DNA of 64,000 nt from Capitulum mitella (GCA_030062745.1 CP099842.1:32340901-32404900); one strand, 5' to 3'. Shown: positions 34,907 to 49,987, counted from the first letter of the stretch. The notes: generated by a model not told the origin, from the letters alone. Translations and numbers: made by a program.

Positions 34907-35971
34907 TCGCCGAAACTCAGGCATGGTGCGGGTCGGCCCTGCCACAGGCGATCGCCCGCTCACGAGCCGAAGGCTTCGTCAGACACGGGAGTCCAGATCA
35001 GCTTGGCGCTCGAGGCGACCCCCGCCCCGGAGGGGCCCGGTCGAATTGGCGTCATCGCTCGGCGTCGCCCGGGCGCTCCGCCACAGACGACACCACCTCA
35101 CAGCCGGCGACACTACGGCTGTCGGCTGGCGGAACACTGAAGCTCCACAGAGGTCAGTTTGTCCAGATCAGAGAAACGAAGACTTTCCGTCAGTATAGCT
35201 GGAACCGGGCACGCGAATCAACGGCTGGCGAAAGTCTGATCGATATCCTCACTGCCAGGCAATGTGGAGTCTATGAAGCATTTCGTTGATAGGATCGCAT
35301 AAGATGTCAAACGCACATCAATTGTGTCACTATCAGCTAAATCGTAATAAATCCGCACAAAAATGGCACATGAAAAGTTAGGATTCTTGCACCACCAAGC
35401 AACGGCATGTAAAAACGGTAGTACCGCGTGAGATGACGTCCGCAATCGGACAGCTTAACGGCTATTAATCCCTCTCTAAAACAAACGATTATCAAAACGA
35501 ACACAGATAAATGAAGCAAAACGACTGAACAACTGCGTGAATTGTTTACAAAAAAAACTTTAAAATACAGCAGCGATGCGCAGATATGGCAAAATCCATT
35601 TGTGCATTTTCCTTCTGCAACATTTGATGGAGTTTTACAGAGGAACGCACGTGACGGGCCACGCGAATAAGCTTTATCACTGAAAAGGCGTCCCATTCAA
35701 ACACACAGCGAAATCATGACGCCGTAGTTTTGTCAGCATAAACAGGCATGGCCTGCCCCGATCCACGGCAGAACAAACACAGGCGGTGCGAGGGCAGCCC
35801 CAGATCGCCTGCCACCCTGTCCATCGCAGAGACCGCCTCAGACGAAACAAGCCGCCCGTCGCAGCATGTCACACACAGGAGACACCGCTGTCGTGTCAGA
35901 CCAGGCACGGTCTGCCCCAATCGCAGGCGCCGCGGGTGCCGCCCTCAACGGCGCCGCGGGTCCCGACCACA

Positions 35972-36213
35972 CAGGCGCCGCGGAGCCCCCTCACAGGCGC
36001 TGCGGGTCCCCCTCACAGGCGCCGCGGGTCCCCCTCACAGGCGCCGCGGAGCCCCCTCACAGGCGCCGCGGGTCCCCCTCACAGGCGCCGCGGGTCCCCC
36101 TCACAGGCGCCGCGGGTCCCCCTCACAGGCGCCGCCGGTCCCCCTCACAGGCGCCGCGGAGCCCCCTCACAGGCGCCGCGGGTCCCCCTCACAGGCGCCG
36201 CGGGTCCCCCTCA
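35972..36213 (+). repeat. 22-bp minisatellite, 11 full copies
   Basis: Direct copies of CAGGCGCCGCGGGTCCCCCT plus CA, with GGAG in place of GGGT in copies 1, 4 and 9 and single changes in copies 2 and 8. Degenerate units flank it (35918-35971 and from 36214). The 22-bp period cycles through all frames, so the three long plus-strand open frames here are artefacts. It starts 144 bp past the ALKBH6 stop on that gene's 3' side. Confidence 0.95.
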
Positions 36214-36356
36214 CAGGCGCCGCGACACAGCCAGCGGCGAGGCGCGCCACGAGCGGCCGCATCTCGCCTGCCGACCGCCGGGCCTGAAGGCTGCCCGCCG
36301 CGCTCTGGCCCGGCCGCTTGCGCCTCGGCTTCCCGGGCGGGCGGACGGCCGCCGTG

Positions 36357-39793
<3,437 letters not shown>

Positions 39794-40217
39794 TCACGTC
39801 TGGCCCTCCTGTGGCAGAAAATCTCCCACAGAAACATTGAGCTATTAAAGAAGTCTTCTGTACCATGGACTGCCCGAAAGTTTTCATATAATTTGTCTGT
39901 TTCTGAACATGCTTCTACAGAGTTAACAACACGCTATTGCTTTAAAACAAAAATGGCGATCAGGGAACAAAACTGGGAGTGAAATGCAGCGCAGGTACCA
40001 ATGATATCAAATGCAATTGAAAGAGAACGTCCCGTGTTCGTCGACTTATCCCAAATAATTGGCTGATTGATTGGCTGGTCTGAAAAATGCCAATGAGTCT
40101 ATTTTTGGCATTGCTGCCCACTTGTTGATTCATTCCTAGAAGCTTAACAAACGTATTTCATTAAAAAATGAAACGCTGTAGTCATCCGTCGATATAACAA
40201 AACACTTGTCAATGACC

Positions 40218-40671
40218 CAGGTTTAAGCGTGATTTTGGTTCGATTCCAATCGACTCCGAATTTAGTAATTTACCTTTTTTGTCGTGAGTCGGAACCATAA
40301 TAGATTCGGTTGAAAATCGAAGTGAATGAAGATAATTACATTACTTACTGGTTCAACGAATCGCTCGTAAATCGATTCATCAAAAATGGAAGCACCGTCA
40401 TCCTTCACGAAGCAGAGGAACAAATCGAGCAAAGAAATACCTGCATTAGTCAAATACATATGACGAACTATCAAGACTTAAAATTTTTGTACTTACTTCT
40501 CTTCACTAACGCACGATTGCAGTATCAATGTTTCATGACTGTTTTCGACTAATAAACTGAATATTTCAATTTGTAACATTGTTACGAAAGGAATCAACAT
40601 TAAACCGATTTACATATGCAGTTGAATCATAAATAAATCGATTCACTCCATAAACACATGCCGCAAGCCTG
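40218..40671. mobile_element. Second GAATCGATTC-rich TIR element
   Basis: The left end (CAGGTTTAAGCGTGATTTTG) and right end (CGCAAGCCTG) match the termini of the 33644-33902 element, and the interior is again rich in AATCGATTC words. It is longer (454 bp) and has no clear target duplication. Confidence 0.4.
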
Positions 40672-40730
40672 AATCAGAATCGATTTCCAGCTCTGGGAAT
40701 CGGGAGTGGATAGCTTTACTTCTGAATTAA

Positions 40731-41929
40731 CCCTATTCCCGGAGAGCTAGCGGTATGGCAGATTCCCGGCGGGGGGAGGGGGGACGCCTCCACTGAGATT
40801 TCGAGAACTACTCATCCGATTTTATCGCAAAAAAGACGGCAATCGATTTGCCATGACGTAAACTACATTTTTATAAAAAGAAGTTTTCAAAATTTTGAAA
40901 AGGGTGGATATAGTGGGCAAAAAAGTCAACATTGGGGACATTTTTTGGCTTCTTACAACTACGTTGTTTATGGACCGATTTTGATGGAATTGACATGAAT
41001 CGAGAGATTATGGATGGGACTTTTACCATTGGTCCATTCATTTGAAATTTTGAGAAAATTCAAAGGCGTTCACAGGATTTTACGAATAAGATTAGTTTTT
41101 TAACAACTGAATGAACAAAAAAGGCGAAAGCATTTTTCGCCTCTGCTAATCATGTTATGCTAAAGAAGTACGAATCGTATTACAATGTTCGTATAATGTT
41201 AGCATAGGCGGTGCCAGGGACATGAAAAAGGGGGAATTGTCATGGTTACATGTTCTTCAAGTTAAGTTTTGACCTTTGACCTTAAATGGCCTCCAGTGAC
41301 CCCGGAGTCACTTGGAATGATGTCGTTTGCATTTAATATTATCTGTAAACGTTTTTAATAATTTCAATTCATTCTATTTCAAAAATTGCACTTCACGACT
41401 TTCGTGATATAGGGTACGTTCACTGGCATTTTTGGTCATAGCTCCGTGACCCAGCCTGATGATATCAAACTGAAATTTGATACGCAAGTAGAGGGCACGA
41501 TTCAACGTTAAATATGTTCCGAGTTTGGCATTGCAAAATATAACACCGAAATGTTTACTATAAAACCAGATTCTGACTTCTGACCTTGACCTAACCTTGT
41601 AAAGTGATCTCAGATGAATAAAATTATATTTGCACATTGCCCAACTATTTAGTTATACATTCATATGAAGTTTTAAGTTCTATCTCAAAAACGCTAGTTT
41701 TGGCAGTCATTTTCCTTTCTCCCTCGACAGGGCCAAAAATGGCCTGAGATGCCTTCCAAAAACGTTGCCTAGCTCCGCCCCTGGGAAAAACAGAACTTCA
41801 AAATTCTCACAGTACGTAGAAAGAATAGCTAGGAAAGTCACCAAGTTTCGTGAAGCTACGTCAAAAAGCCTGGAACTGGCAAGCAAAAAACCCGAGGGGG
41901 GCCGATTCAGCCCCCTGCCGGGAATAGGG
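40731..41929 (-). mobile_element. piggyBac-like MITE, 1199 bp, left arm of an inverted pair
   Basis: Bounded by TTAA at 40727-40730 and 41930-41933. Both ends read CCCTATTCCCGG going inward, a 12-bp perfect terminal inverted repeat. TTAA target sites and CCC-starting ends are the piggyBac pattern. There is no open frame of transposase size, so it is non-autonomous. It carries TGACCTTTGACCT (a DR1 of AGGTCA on the minus strand) at 41270-41282 and further half-sites near 41580. The 42401 and 51032 copies align over most of the length. Confidence 0.8.
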
Positions 41930-42400
41930 TTAAACAAAAGACTGCAATGAACACATGATTTTGCAAACGTGCATTGATCTACGCCCGTTTTTTGATGTAA
42001 CGCAACAACTGTAAACGGGACATGGTTGAACAGAACCAGGATTGGCAAAAAGCCGGCCAAAACTAGCTTTAGCCAGTTTTGGACAGCACGAACCGGTTTT
42101 AACCGACCTAAACTACGTCTGATCCCAAAATATGAAAATGGTTGTTTTCTTCTGTGCTGGAACCACGACTACTTTGGTCTGACAATGCTTTCCAAATCTA
42201 CCACAAACTGGATTATTTCTATGACTAATTGAATGATTGACAATTGCTGCGTGATTCTGTCTACAGCTCATTTAATGTTTTCCATCTGAGAAATGGAAGT
42301 CAAAATATCCTAGAAAAAGTGCTTTCTCTCTCTCGCCATAGGAAAAAAAACACCATGGCCTCAAGGAAGGGCGACTGCTGACTTTCATGCATATCCCTAA

Positions 42401-43617
42401 CCCTATTCCCGGCAGGGTGGCTGAATTCGTCCTCACCTCGGGTTTTTTGCTCGCCAGTTCCAGGATTTTTAACGCAGCTTCACGGAACTTGGTGACTTTT
42501 CTTAGCTATTCTTTCTACGTACTGTGACAAAATTTCGAAATTCCGTTTTGCTCAGGGGTGGAGCCAGGCGGCGTTTTTAGGAGGCACCACAGACCATTTT
42601 TGGCCCTGTTGAGGATAAAAGGAAAAAGACTGACAAAAATTGCGTATTTAAGATAGAACTTACAACTTTATACGGATGTATAGCTAAATAGTTGGGTAAC
42701 GTGCAAATACAATTTTGTTCATCCGAGGTCACTTTACAAGGTCTTACGCCTACAAGGTCAGGTCAAGGTCAGGTCAAAATTTGGTTTTATAGTAATAACT
42801 TCGGCGGTATTTTTTTAAATGCCATACCTGGAATATACATAACGTATAATCGTGCCCTCTACTTGTGTATAAAGTTTCAGCTTGATATCAGGTCAAGTCA
42901 CGGAGTTATGACCTAAAATGTCAGTGCGAGTGCCCTATATCACAATAGCCATAAAATGGAATTTTTGAAATGGAGTGAATTCAAATGATTGAAAACGTTT
43001 ACAGACAATATTAAATGCAAACGAGATCATCCCAAGTGACTCCAAGGTCACTGCAGGTCATTTAAGGTCAAAGGTCACAAGTTGTCCTGAAGAGCATATG
43101 ACCATGACTGTTCCCCCTTTTTCGTGTCTCTGACACCACCTATGCTAACATTATGCAAACATTGTAATACGATTTGTACTTGTTTAGCATGACATGACTA
43201 GCAGAAGACAAAAAAGTGTTTTTACCTTTTTTCATTCAGCTTTTGGAAAACTAATCCTCCTATATTTCAAATCCTGTGAACGCCTATAAATTTTCTCCAA
43301 ATTTCAAATGTCTTTATCAACGGTAAAAGTCCTATCCATAATCTCTCGATTAATGTCAATCTCATTGAAATCGGTCCATAAACAACAGAATTATAAGAAG
43401 TCCAAAAGCACCCCCGTTTCGATAATTTTCCCTCTGTACCCACCCCTTTCAAGATTTCGTGTTTCTTTTTTTAAATGTAGTTCACATCATGGCAAATCGA
43501 TTGCCGTTTGTTGCGATAAATTCGCATGTGTGGTTCTCGAGATCTCAGGGGGGCCGAATCCGCTCCCCCCCTCCCTGCCGGGAATCAGCGATACCGGCTA
43601 GCCCTCCGGGAATAGGG
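42401..43617 (+). mobile_element. piggyBac-like MITE, 1217 bp, right arm of an inverted pair
   Basis: Bounded by CTAA at 42397-42400 and CTAA at 43618-43621, with CCCTATTCCCGG ends. It is the reverse complement of the 40731 element, 471 bp away. Four overlapping or adjacent AGGTCA words occur at 42755-42776. AGGTCA also occurs at 43045, 43055, 43065 and 43072, giving DR4, DR4 and DR1 spacing. No coding capacity. Confidence 0.8.
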
Positions 43618-43687
43618 CTAATAATGTCTTTGTAACATGGCCTGTCATAAACATTTTTTGGCCATCAGAATGTGAGGAAATGATCAC

Positions 43688-43886
43688 CTGATTGCTTTGC
43701 CAAGTTCGGTTGTGGTGACATGTACCGCTCGAAGTAAATCATGTACCTATCGACATAAAACAGAGCGCGGAGACGATCTGGTTCCATCTGACGGTGGTCA
43801 GAGAGCAACATACTCCATTCCGGTTGATCGGAGCTGACATTAATTAACATTACCGCCTCTGGCTTCTGGATTTCGTGATGACAGTT
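43688..43886 (-). CDS. Candidate internal exon of an unidentified gene or element
   Basis: On the minus strand an acceptor (AATATGGCAG|AACTG) and a donor (CAATCAG|GTGATC) frame 199 nt open in one frame, reading for example HHEIQKPEAVMLINV and RALFYVDRYMIYFERYMSPQ. The residue mix is protein-like and the frame is open on both sides for 107 codons. I do not recognise it, and it lies between transposable elements. It could be part of a decayed element. Confidence 0.2.
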
Positions 43887-45007
43887 CTGCCATATTTTGG
43901 TAAAGCAACAACAATAAACACTTAACTCCTGGTAATTTTGGCCCAGAAATAACGACAAGGCACCTTGCGACTTAGCTTTGGTCACCTACGAAAACAACCG
44001 TCGAAACAAACTTATCCTTAAAACCACCAAGCGTACCGGTTGTACACGCATCACAGCACGAAAAAATATGCATGAAGCACCTCCTATACTCTGTCAATCT
44101 TGGCTAGCAAAATAATGGCCAAATACTCCTCTGACATAGTTCTAGCCACCTCAAGAATGGGCGGCCACAACTAGTTTTTGGACAGGCCGGTTAAAACCAT
44201 GGTTTTAACCAGTTTACTAAGCCACCCACGGCCAAATTTGCCAAACCTGAACAGGTCACAGGCAAAACAGTGGGAAATCGCTCAGAACCTCCGAAGTGTG
44301 GACTTCTGAGGCAAAATGAATATCACAGTGCAATCTCCTGTTACTACCGGCTGCAACTTGGCTATACCAGCCGAAAGCAAGCCTTAAAGGCGCAACATTT
44401 CCTGGAAGTAACCATGGTTCTTTGGACTCAGAGGCTTACAAAATACTGTAGGGCCAAGGACTGCCTCAAAACGGATTAAAACAGAACGGTTGTGGTCCGA
44501 TTTTGACCCCATGCCAGGAATTGGCGGTGGGTACAACACAGTGTGCATGCTTGTCTTAAGAGGTCAGCAGCAGTCATGCCATCGCTGACCTACTGCGATT
44601 GCGTCAATGTTCTGCCTGTTTGGTTGTCTGATGACCAATGGAGCTTGTTTGCAAGGCTATCAGACGCAGGAATATTTTTTGAAAGGAATATTCCATACAA
44701 ACGGCGTTTTGAGCTGAGACAGCACAGCTGTAGCCTGTAGTCTCAGATGCCAATCTCCAATATACATTATGTCAACGAACGCCTGCGTTCATCCACCCAA
44801 GCACCCCCGTACTGCGTCACATCGGCGGACGACTGCAGGACATGATTTTTCATGGGTTGCATTTTCTGCAGTTGCTTGACGTATTTTCCTTTGTAATAAA
44901 AATGGGGAGCACCGAACACGTTCCCGGCGACATTTTGCCGACCAAATGCGATCATGGAAAAAACCCAAGTTAGAACATTTCCTTGAAAGGGAAAGAATTG
45001 TGTTTCG

Positions 45008-45135
45008 CGCTCCAGGAAACCTCTTCCACCAAATCTCCGCCGAATTCCTGATGGTCGGGTGTTGACAATGACTGTTCGTTGGCTGAGTTTGTATGGCGCG
45101 GCCCAACAGCCAATTGCGCGTCGATACATGGTTTT
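45008..45135 (-). mobile_element. Arm of an inverted repeat with a conserved short ORF
   Basis: About 125 bp recur as the reverse complement at 45782-45907. Both arms keep a frame reading MYRxAxxxWAxPYKLxQRT, then xSGIxRRF. The TTAGGGGCGCACCGACTTC text outside the right arm (45711) also occurs as a variant at 31806, so the family has at least one more member. It is probably a transposable element of unknown class. Confidence 0.45.
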
Positions 45136-45781
45136 CCGATTTCTGACACGTATTCTGAGCTGAGATAACGAATTTGATAGCCAAGATGTCCTGTCGCCTT
45201 AGGAGTTGATGTCTAATGTACAGTATACCTCAATACTTAACATTTACGTTGCTTCAAAGCAATCTCCCACTCTGTTTACATCTGCTGCGTGACGTCACGA
45301 GCGGGCGTCGGCCTATGAACGTTTGCAGAAGACCCGCGTTGTGTCATTGTCAGCGACTGACTACCTAGTACTACAGTTCTGAATTAGTCACGCTTTTGTC
45401 CATGACTGCGTTGTTTCTAAGCTTACGTGATGGTAAGGGTTTGATCTCATAAAAGCCCAAGTATTTTGGGGTGACTTGAGATCCCTTTGTCAGTGGAATC
45501 AGTGACTGGCCCGCAAGTATACCAATGATACTCACATATACCCTGAAGCAGCTTAATCATCACCTACTGAGTAAAAACGTCATTACAGGCACATACTTTT
45601 GCCCTTCTAAGCATGTTTTAGGCAATTAACGCTGAAAACGTCGTAAAATAATCGGCAACATTTTTTCAGACGTACAAAGTCTATTTCCAACTGACTGATT
45701 GATTATTGGGGTTTAGGGGCGCACCGACTTCGAGTTCATAAGTCTATTTACGAGGACTACCAAGGCAGAACATTCTCTTCA

Positions 45782-45907
45782 ACCATGTATCGACACGCGA
45801 CTAGCTGGTGGGCCACGCCATACAAACTCGACCAACGAACAATCAATTTCAACACCCAACCATCAGGAATTTCGCGGAGATTTAGTTGAAGGGGTTTTCT
45901 GACGCCC
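45782..45907 (+). mobile_element. Second arm of the inverted repeat
   Basis: Reverse complement of 45008-45135 with roughly 85% identity by eye, 646 bp away. The frame MYRHATSWWATPYKLDQRT ends in a TGA at 45897-45899 after SGISRRFS. Confidence 0.45.
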
Positions 45908-46062
45908 TAAACACGATTCCGAAAAACAATGACTAACTCCCGTTAAGGTTTTGAAGTTACAGGCTATTTTTCATTTTCTAAGTTTTGAGAAAGGTGAATT
46001 TCAAACGTCTCTGTCTCACAAGCCTTTGTCACATTCGCAAGATTTTAATACAAGCGGATAAA

Positions 46063-46228
46063 CCTACGCTCAGAAGACCTCTGCTCAGAAGACCTACGCT
46101 TAGAAGACCTATGCTCGGAAGACCTACGCTCATAAGACCAATGCTAAGAAGACCTACACTCATAAAGACCTACGCTCAGAAGATCTACGCTCATAAGGCC
46201 TATGCTACGAAGACAGACGCTCAGAATA
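46063..46228 (+). repeat. 15-bp minisatellite, 11 units
   Basis: Units of the form CCTACGCTCAGAAGA with one 16-bp unit. The period is a multiple of 3, so one frame reads LRRPTLRRPM-type repeats until the 16-bp unit shifts it. No start, signal peptide or splice support makes it coding. Confidence 0.9.
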
Positions 46229-46559
46229 TCTGCTGCGACGTCAAGTTCCCGAAATACCAAGCTCCAGATTGTTGAATATCAACAGAAAATCCGGCTTCAG
46301 GAGAGGTGAGTTGGCGGAGATTCCATTTATCATGTCTACCTTGAACGGACTCAGCACGGACAATAGTAAACGGATCGGAAACTTTTGTGCGGCACTTTGA
46401 CGCTTGAGACCACCGGTTAATACTAACGACATCTATCTGACAGTCAGAGAACTAATTCCGGCTTGCAGATTCCAGGAATACCCTATCGCATAAGCTTCGC
46501 GGGATAGGGAAAATAGCTGTGTCGGCGTACCATCGGTGTGTAGGAAAAAAACATCACCT

Positions 46560-46960
46560 TCGGCGCCGGTCGGAGATGCCTCTAGCAGCCGCCATCCTTC
46601 GGGGCGCCTTGCAGGGCCATGAAGCTCGGGGCTAACGGACCTGTGCTGGTCTCCTGGGGTAAAGTGCCAAGACAGCCGGCAGAAAAAGGAGAGTATCTCC
46701 TCTCTCCCCTCCCCCCCCCCCCGCTACACACCTGGCACTCATCTACGAGATTTCGAGCGCGAGGCCGGCCAATTCCCTCTCGATGCCCCATTCCTCCGCT
46801 CCCAACGGCCTGCAAGGGGCCCCATGCACGGCCCTCTTAGAGGAACCCCCTTGTAGCTGCCAAGCCTCCCATGCTAAGCTCGTGGGCGGCGGGCTGCTAG
46901 TGGGTGAAGCAGCCCGAGTGAGGGCCGCGGCCCATCGAGATAACGACGTCTGCTTTGCCA
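46560..46960. other. GC-rich block of unknown nature
   Basis: GC-rich sequence with a C run at 46715-46731, inside AT-rich surroundings. Short open frames on both strands have no splice or start support. It may be an element fragment. Confidence 0.25.
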
Positions 46961-47208
46961 ATCCCGTTCATTTTTGGGCGGGATTGGCACCAAATCGCAC
47001 CCGAATTTATCGTGAATGACTGCCATTTTAAAAACAAGTATTTCAGCCCTCTCCACAAAAAACGTTCAGAAAAGCTGACATTTCATTCTGGGGGAATACG
47101 TAGAGATGAGAACCAGACGAGAACCAAATCAGGCAATCACGGTAAATACAAATAAGGTGAAAGGGATAATATGCTCAAGAACACTGCCAATGCATATAGT
47201 AACATAAC

Positions 47209-47214
47209 TTTATT
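47209..47214 (-). terminator. Possible polyadenylation signal AATAAA (minus strand)
   Basis: Reverse-strand AATAAA in GTGAAATAAAGTTATG, 80 nt past the stop of the candidate terminal exon at 47294. Confidence 0.25.
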
Positions 47215-47293
47215 TCACCGACAAAAAACACGATACTGTACACCAAACACGTACATGGCAGATCAACCGGCTACCAATGATCAAAAGTCCCCG

Positions 47294-47367
47294 TCAAAGC
47301 TTTGAGAAGCGCTCGCGCCAGCCGGTGGAGCCACGCCCGAGGCGCCCGTTGGAAGTGTTCAGATAAC
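47294..47367 (-). CDS. Candidate short terminal exon
   Basis: On the minus strand, after a weak acceptor (ACGAAAG|GTTAT), the frame reads YLNTSNGRLGRGSTGWRERF and then SKL and a stop. AATAAA follows at 47214-47209, 80 nt past the stop. A second frame (APPAGASASQSFDGDF, then stop) is also open but has no usable acceptor. The GC-rich composition against AT-rich flanks suggests an exon. The parent gene was not found. Confidence 0.2.
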
Positions 47368-47874
47368 CTTTCGTAACAAACCATTATCAAGAACACTTGA
47401 AACACTAAAGTTCAACAGACTTTCCACCTTCTGTCAGGGATGAAGAAGGCATCCAAGGCTGGTGGCATTAAACTTCATCACGATTCGCCTATTTCAAGTT
47501 TTCTTATCGCCATTTTGACGTAATTTTACCACGCTTGTCACATATGACGCAATACAATACTACCACATTTGGTGACTCCATGAGTGGACTTTGAACACTG
47601 AACGCATGAAACACGGTGAACGGACCACAGCTGCTGCTGTGATGAGCAACTTTTATCGCATAATCATTTTTCTTACTAAATTATTGTACCAAAACTGTGC
47701 GGTTTTTCAACGCATCGTCATAACGCACCCAATCAAAACTTCTGTCACCTTCCAATATATGGGAACAGGTTCCTTACGTAAAGATTGCCGTATTTTGCCA
47801 GGCAATGTCTCCTTCAGATTCCTCTCGCCAGCCTCCAATCAGACATCCTCCTGTCCCTAACCCTTGGTTTCAGA

Positions 47875-48060
47875 CAGGGGCGCAGCCACGATTTTCTTAA
47901 GTGGGGGCCTAAAGTGAGTGATTTTCTTAAGGGGGAGCTCAGAGTGAACTGAAATCATACGAAAAGCGCCTGCCGGGAAGGCGATATGCAATGGTTTTCA
48001 CAAAAAATGCGGGCTTAAGGGGGGGCCCAGGCTCCGCGACCCCCCTTGGCTGCGTCTCTG
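47875..48060. mobile_element. hAT-type MITE, 186 bp
   Basis: The ends are CAGGGGCGCAGCCA and, inverted, CAGAGACGCAGCCA (12 of 14). Flanking 8-bp sequences GTTTCAGA (47867-47874) and GTTTCGGA (48061-48068) match at 7 of 8. CAG-starting ends with 8-bp duplications are typical of hAT elements. The interior has an imperfect internal duplication (GATTTTCTTAAG twice) and no coding capacity. Confidence 0.75.
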
Positions 48061-49788
48061 GTTTCGGAGCCGCATTTTAAGGTGGAACTGCATACATTTA
48101 CGACGCCCCCTTTGACAAATGCTTCATCCTCAACAAAGGTTCAGACAGCCTAAATACCACTGACTCATATTTTGCTGTGATTTATGGTAAATATTTGGGC
48201 CTTCTGATGGAGAATTACGTGTTAAATTTATTTCAAAAAGCAGTAGTTACTTACCCACAACACAAAACGCGCTACACACGTAGTACACCACTCTATTCGT
48301 TTAAATTAACGTCCAAACAAAACATGGGAAGACTTAATGTTTCTCAGTTAACTTCTTACCAACATACGGTAGTTTGCCGCAGGATCACGGCCTCCATGCT
48401 CCTCCAAAATTTGGCAACTAGTTGAAACTCAGCGACACCCAGGGTACCAACCCCAAAAAACTACCCATCGTTGCCTACATGACGCGCTCAAAGCTAGCAA
48501 TCTCCTGGCCAGGATTAGTTACGGTCTCCTACCGCTAGGTAAGTATGACCTTGGTCGCAGATTGTGGGAAGTTTCCGATCCGTTTACTAAAATCCGTGGA
48601 CTCAGGAAACGAGCTTTTGTTTACGAAAGGGGACGGCCACCAAAAGCTTGAATAGTCGGTCGAGCCACCGCGCGGCTGACCAGCCGGGCCGCTGCACATA
48701 TACTCCGGCCGCACCTGGCGCTTCCGAAACACCGTGCATAAAATGCGGGCCAGTAAGGAGTTGCGAAGCCATGACAAAAACGCAGAGGTCTCTGGATTGT
48801 CACGGATAAAAAATAGCATGATTACGAGCTAGGTTGTAGGCACAGTGAGTCTCGCTTCAACTAGCAAAAAAATCAAGTGAGCGGTAACTCCGGCCTGGCC
48901 ATTACCCTTTCCGAAAGCTACGAACTTCGGAAGGATAGGGCAGCAAATAATAGCTTTTCACGAAACGATATGCCTTGATTTCTTTCATATTTCTACCTGC
49001 ACTGCGATGTTGTGCAGCTTCTTTTATCTTCACAACTATTCGGAAAGTAATGTTGTTGCTTTAACGCGGGTAACACCAACGTCAACACGAAGACGACAGA
49101 CCACATCACTCACGATCGCCGTACGTAATAGAAGCTGAACAGTCTGGCATGCATCTAAATTTGCCAGTCTTCAACTGTGGCGCTTCCGTCATATTAGTGG
49201 CGTAACGCAGCTGGCATGAACGTTTCAAAACTGACAAGCATAAACTCAAGCAAGCAGGCATTTAGAACTCCGGTTTGCATCGACTGTATGACTGTCATTC
49301 AACCTTTCCGCTCATTAACTCCGTCTGAATAAGTTTGTGAGTGGCATCCTTCCAAAACTAATACATAACGCATTTACGCGACAAGGTAAACTGCCGCTGA
49401 AACTACGATGACGGTGCCCAAAAGTATGTTTTCACTTACGTTCCTTCTACAGAGGTGCCTTGATTTTTATTTTGTATCATTTGTGCAATCGCTACTTTTA
49501 CAAAACTATAAAACAGTAAACAAGATGTGACGGCTAGGAGTCAGTTTATTGGCAGAACTATCATACTGAAACCATGCACTGATCAACAACGCTCGTAACA
49601 TAACGTCACACTAGCTGAGGTACGTACGAGTGGCATAAAAGAAATGTTGTGAACATGTTGTCATGGTTCCACAGTATGAGATGGGTGTCTCAGCCTAAAT
49701 TAGTGGGAGTTTTACCTATGACGCAACGGAGTATGAAAAAAATAATGAATCAATCTTTTATCTGAAGTTTGCCTTCGTTTGTTTTCAG
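48061..49788. other. AT-rich region, no supported gene
   Basis: A GC-rich patch at 48640-48745 is open on the minus strand after an AAGCGCCAG acceptor (VRPEYMCSGPAGQPRGGS). A strong plus-strand donor, GCTAG|GTAAGT, lies at 48536-48541. Neither could be built into a gene. Confidence 0.2.
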
Positions 49789-49987
49789 GGCGGTTCTCTT
49801 CGTCTTCCACCCAGTCATCATATACACCGCCTTTGCATGCAAAAATTGTCTGACAGTTAAAGCACCAGCTCAATATGAACCTGAAGTTACAGAAGTTTCA
49901 CTATGCCAACAGCGTCTAGGGGCTTTTTCAATGCGTTCAGTGATGCACAGCTGTAACTTCCTGAAAATGGAGAGTATATCTTTGTGA
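49789..49987 (+). CDS. Candidate terminal exon of an unidentified gene
   Basis: A strong acceptor (CTTCGTTTGTTTTCAG) precedes an open frame to a TGA at 49985-49987. It reads AVLFVFHPVIIYTAFACKN, then KAPAQYEPEVTEVSLCQQR. The first half is hydrophobic and could be a membrane segment. No preceding exon was recognised. Confidence 0.25.
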
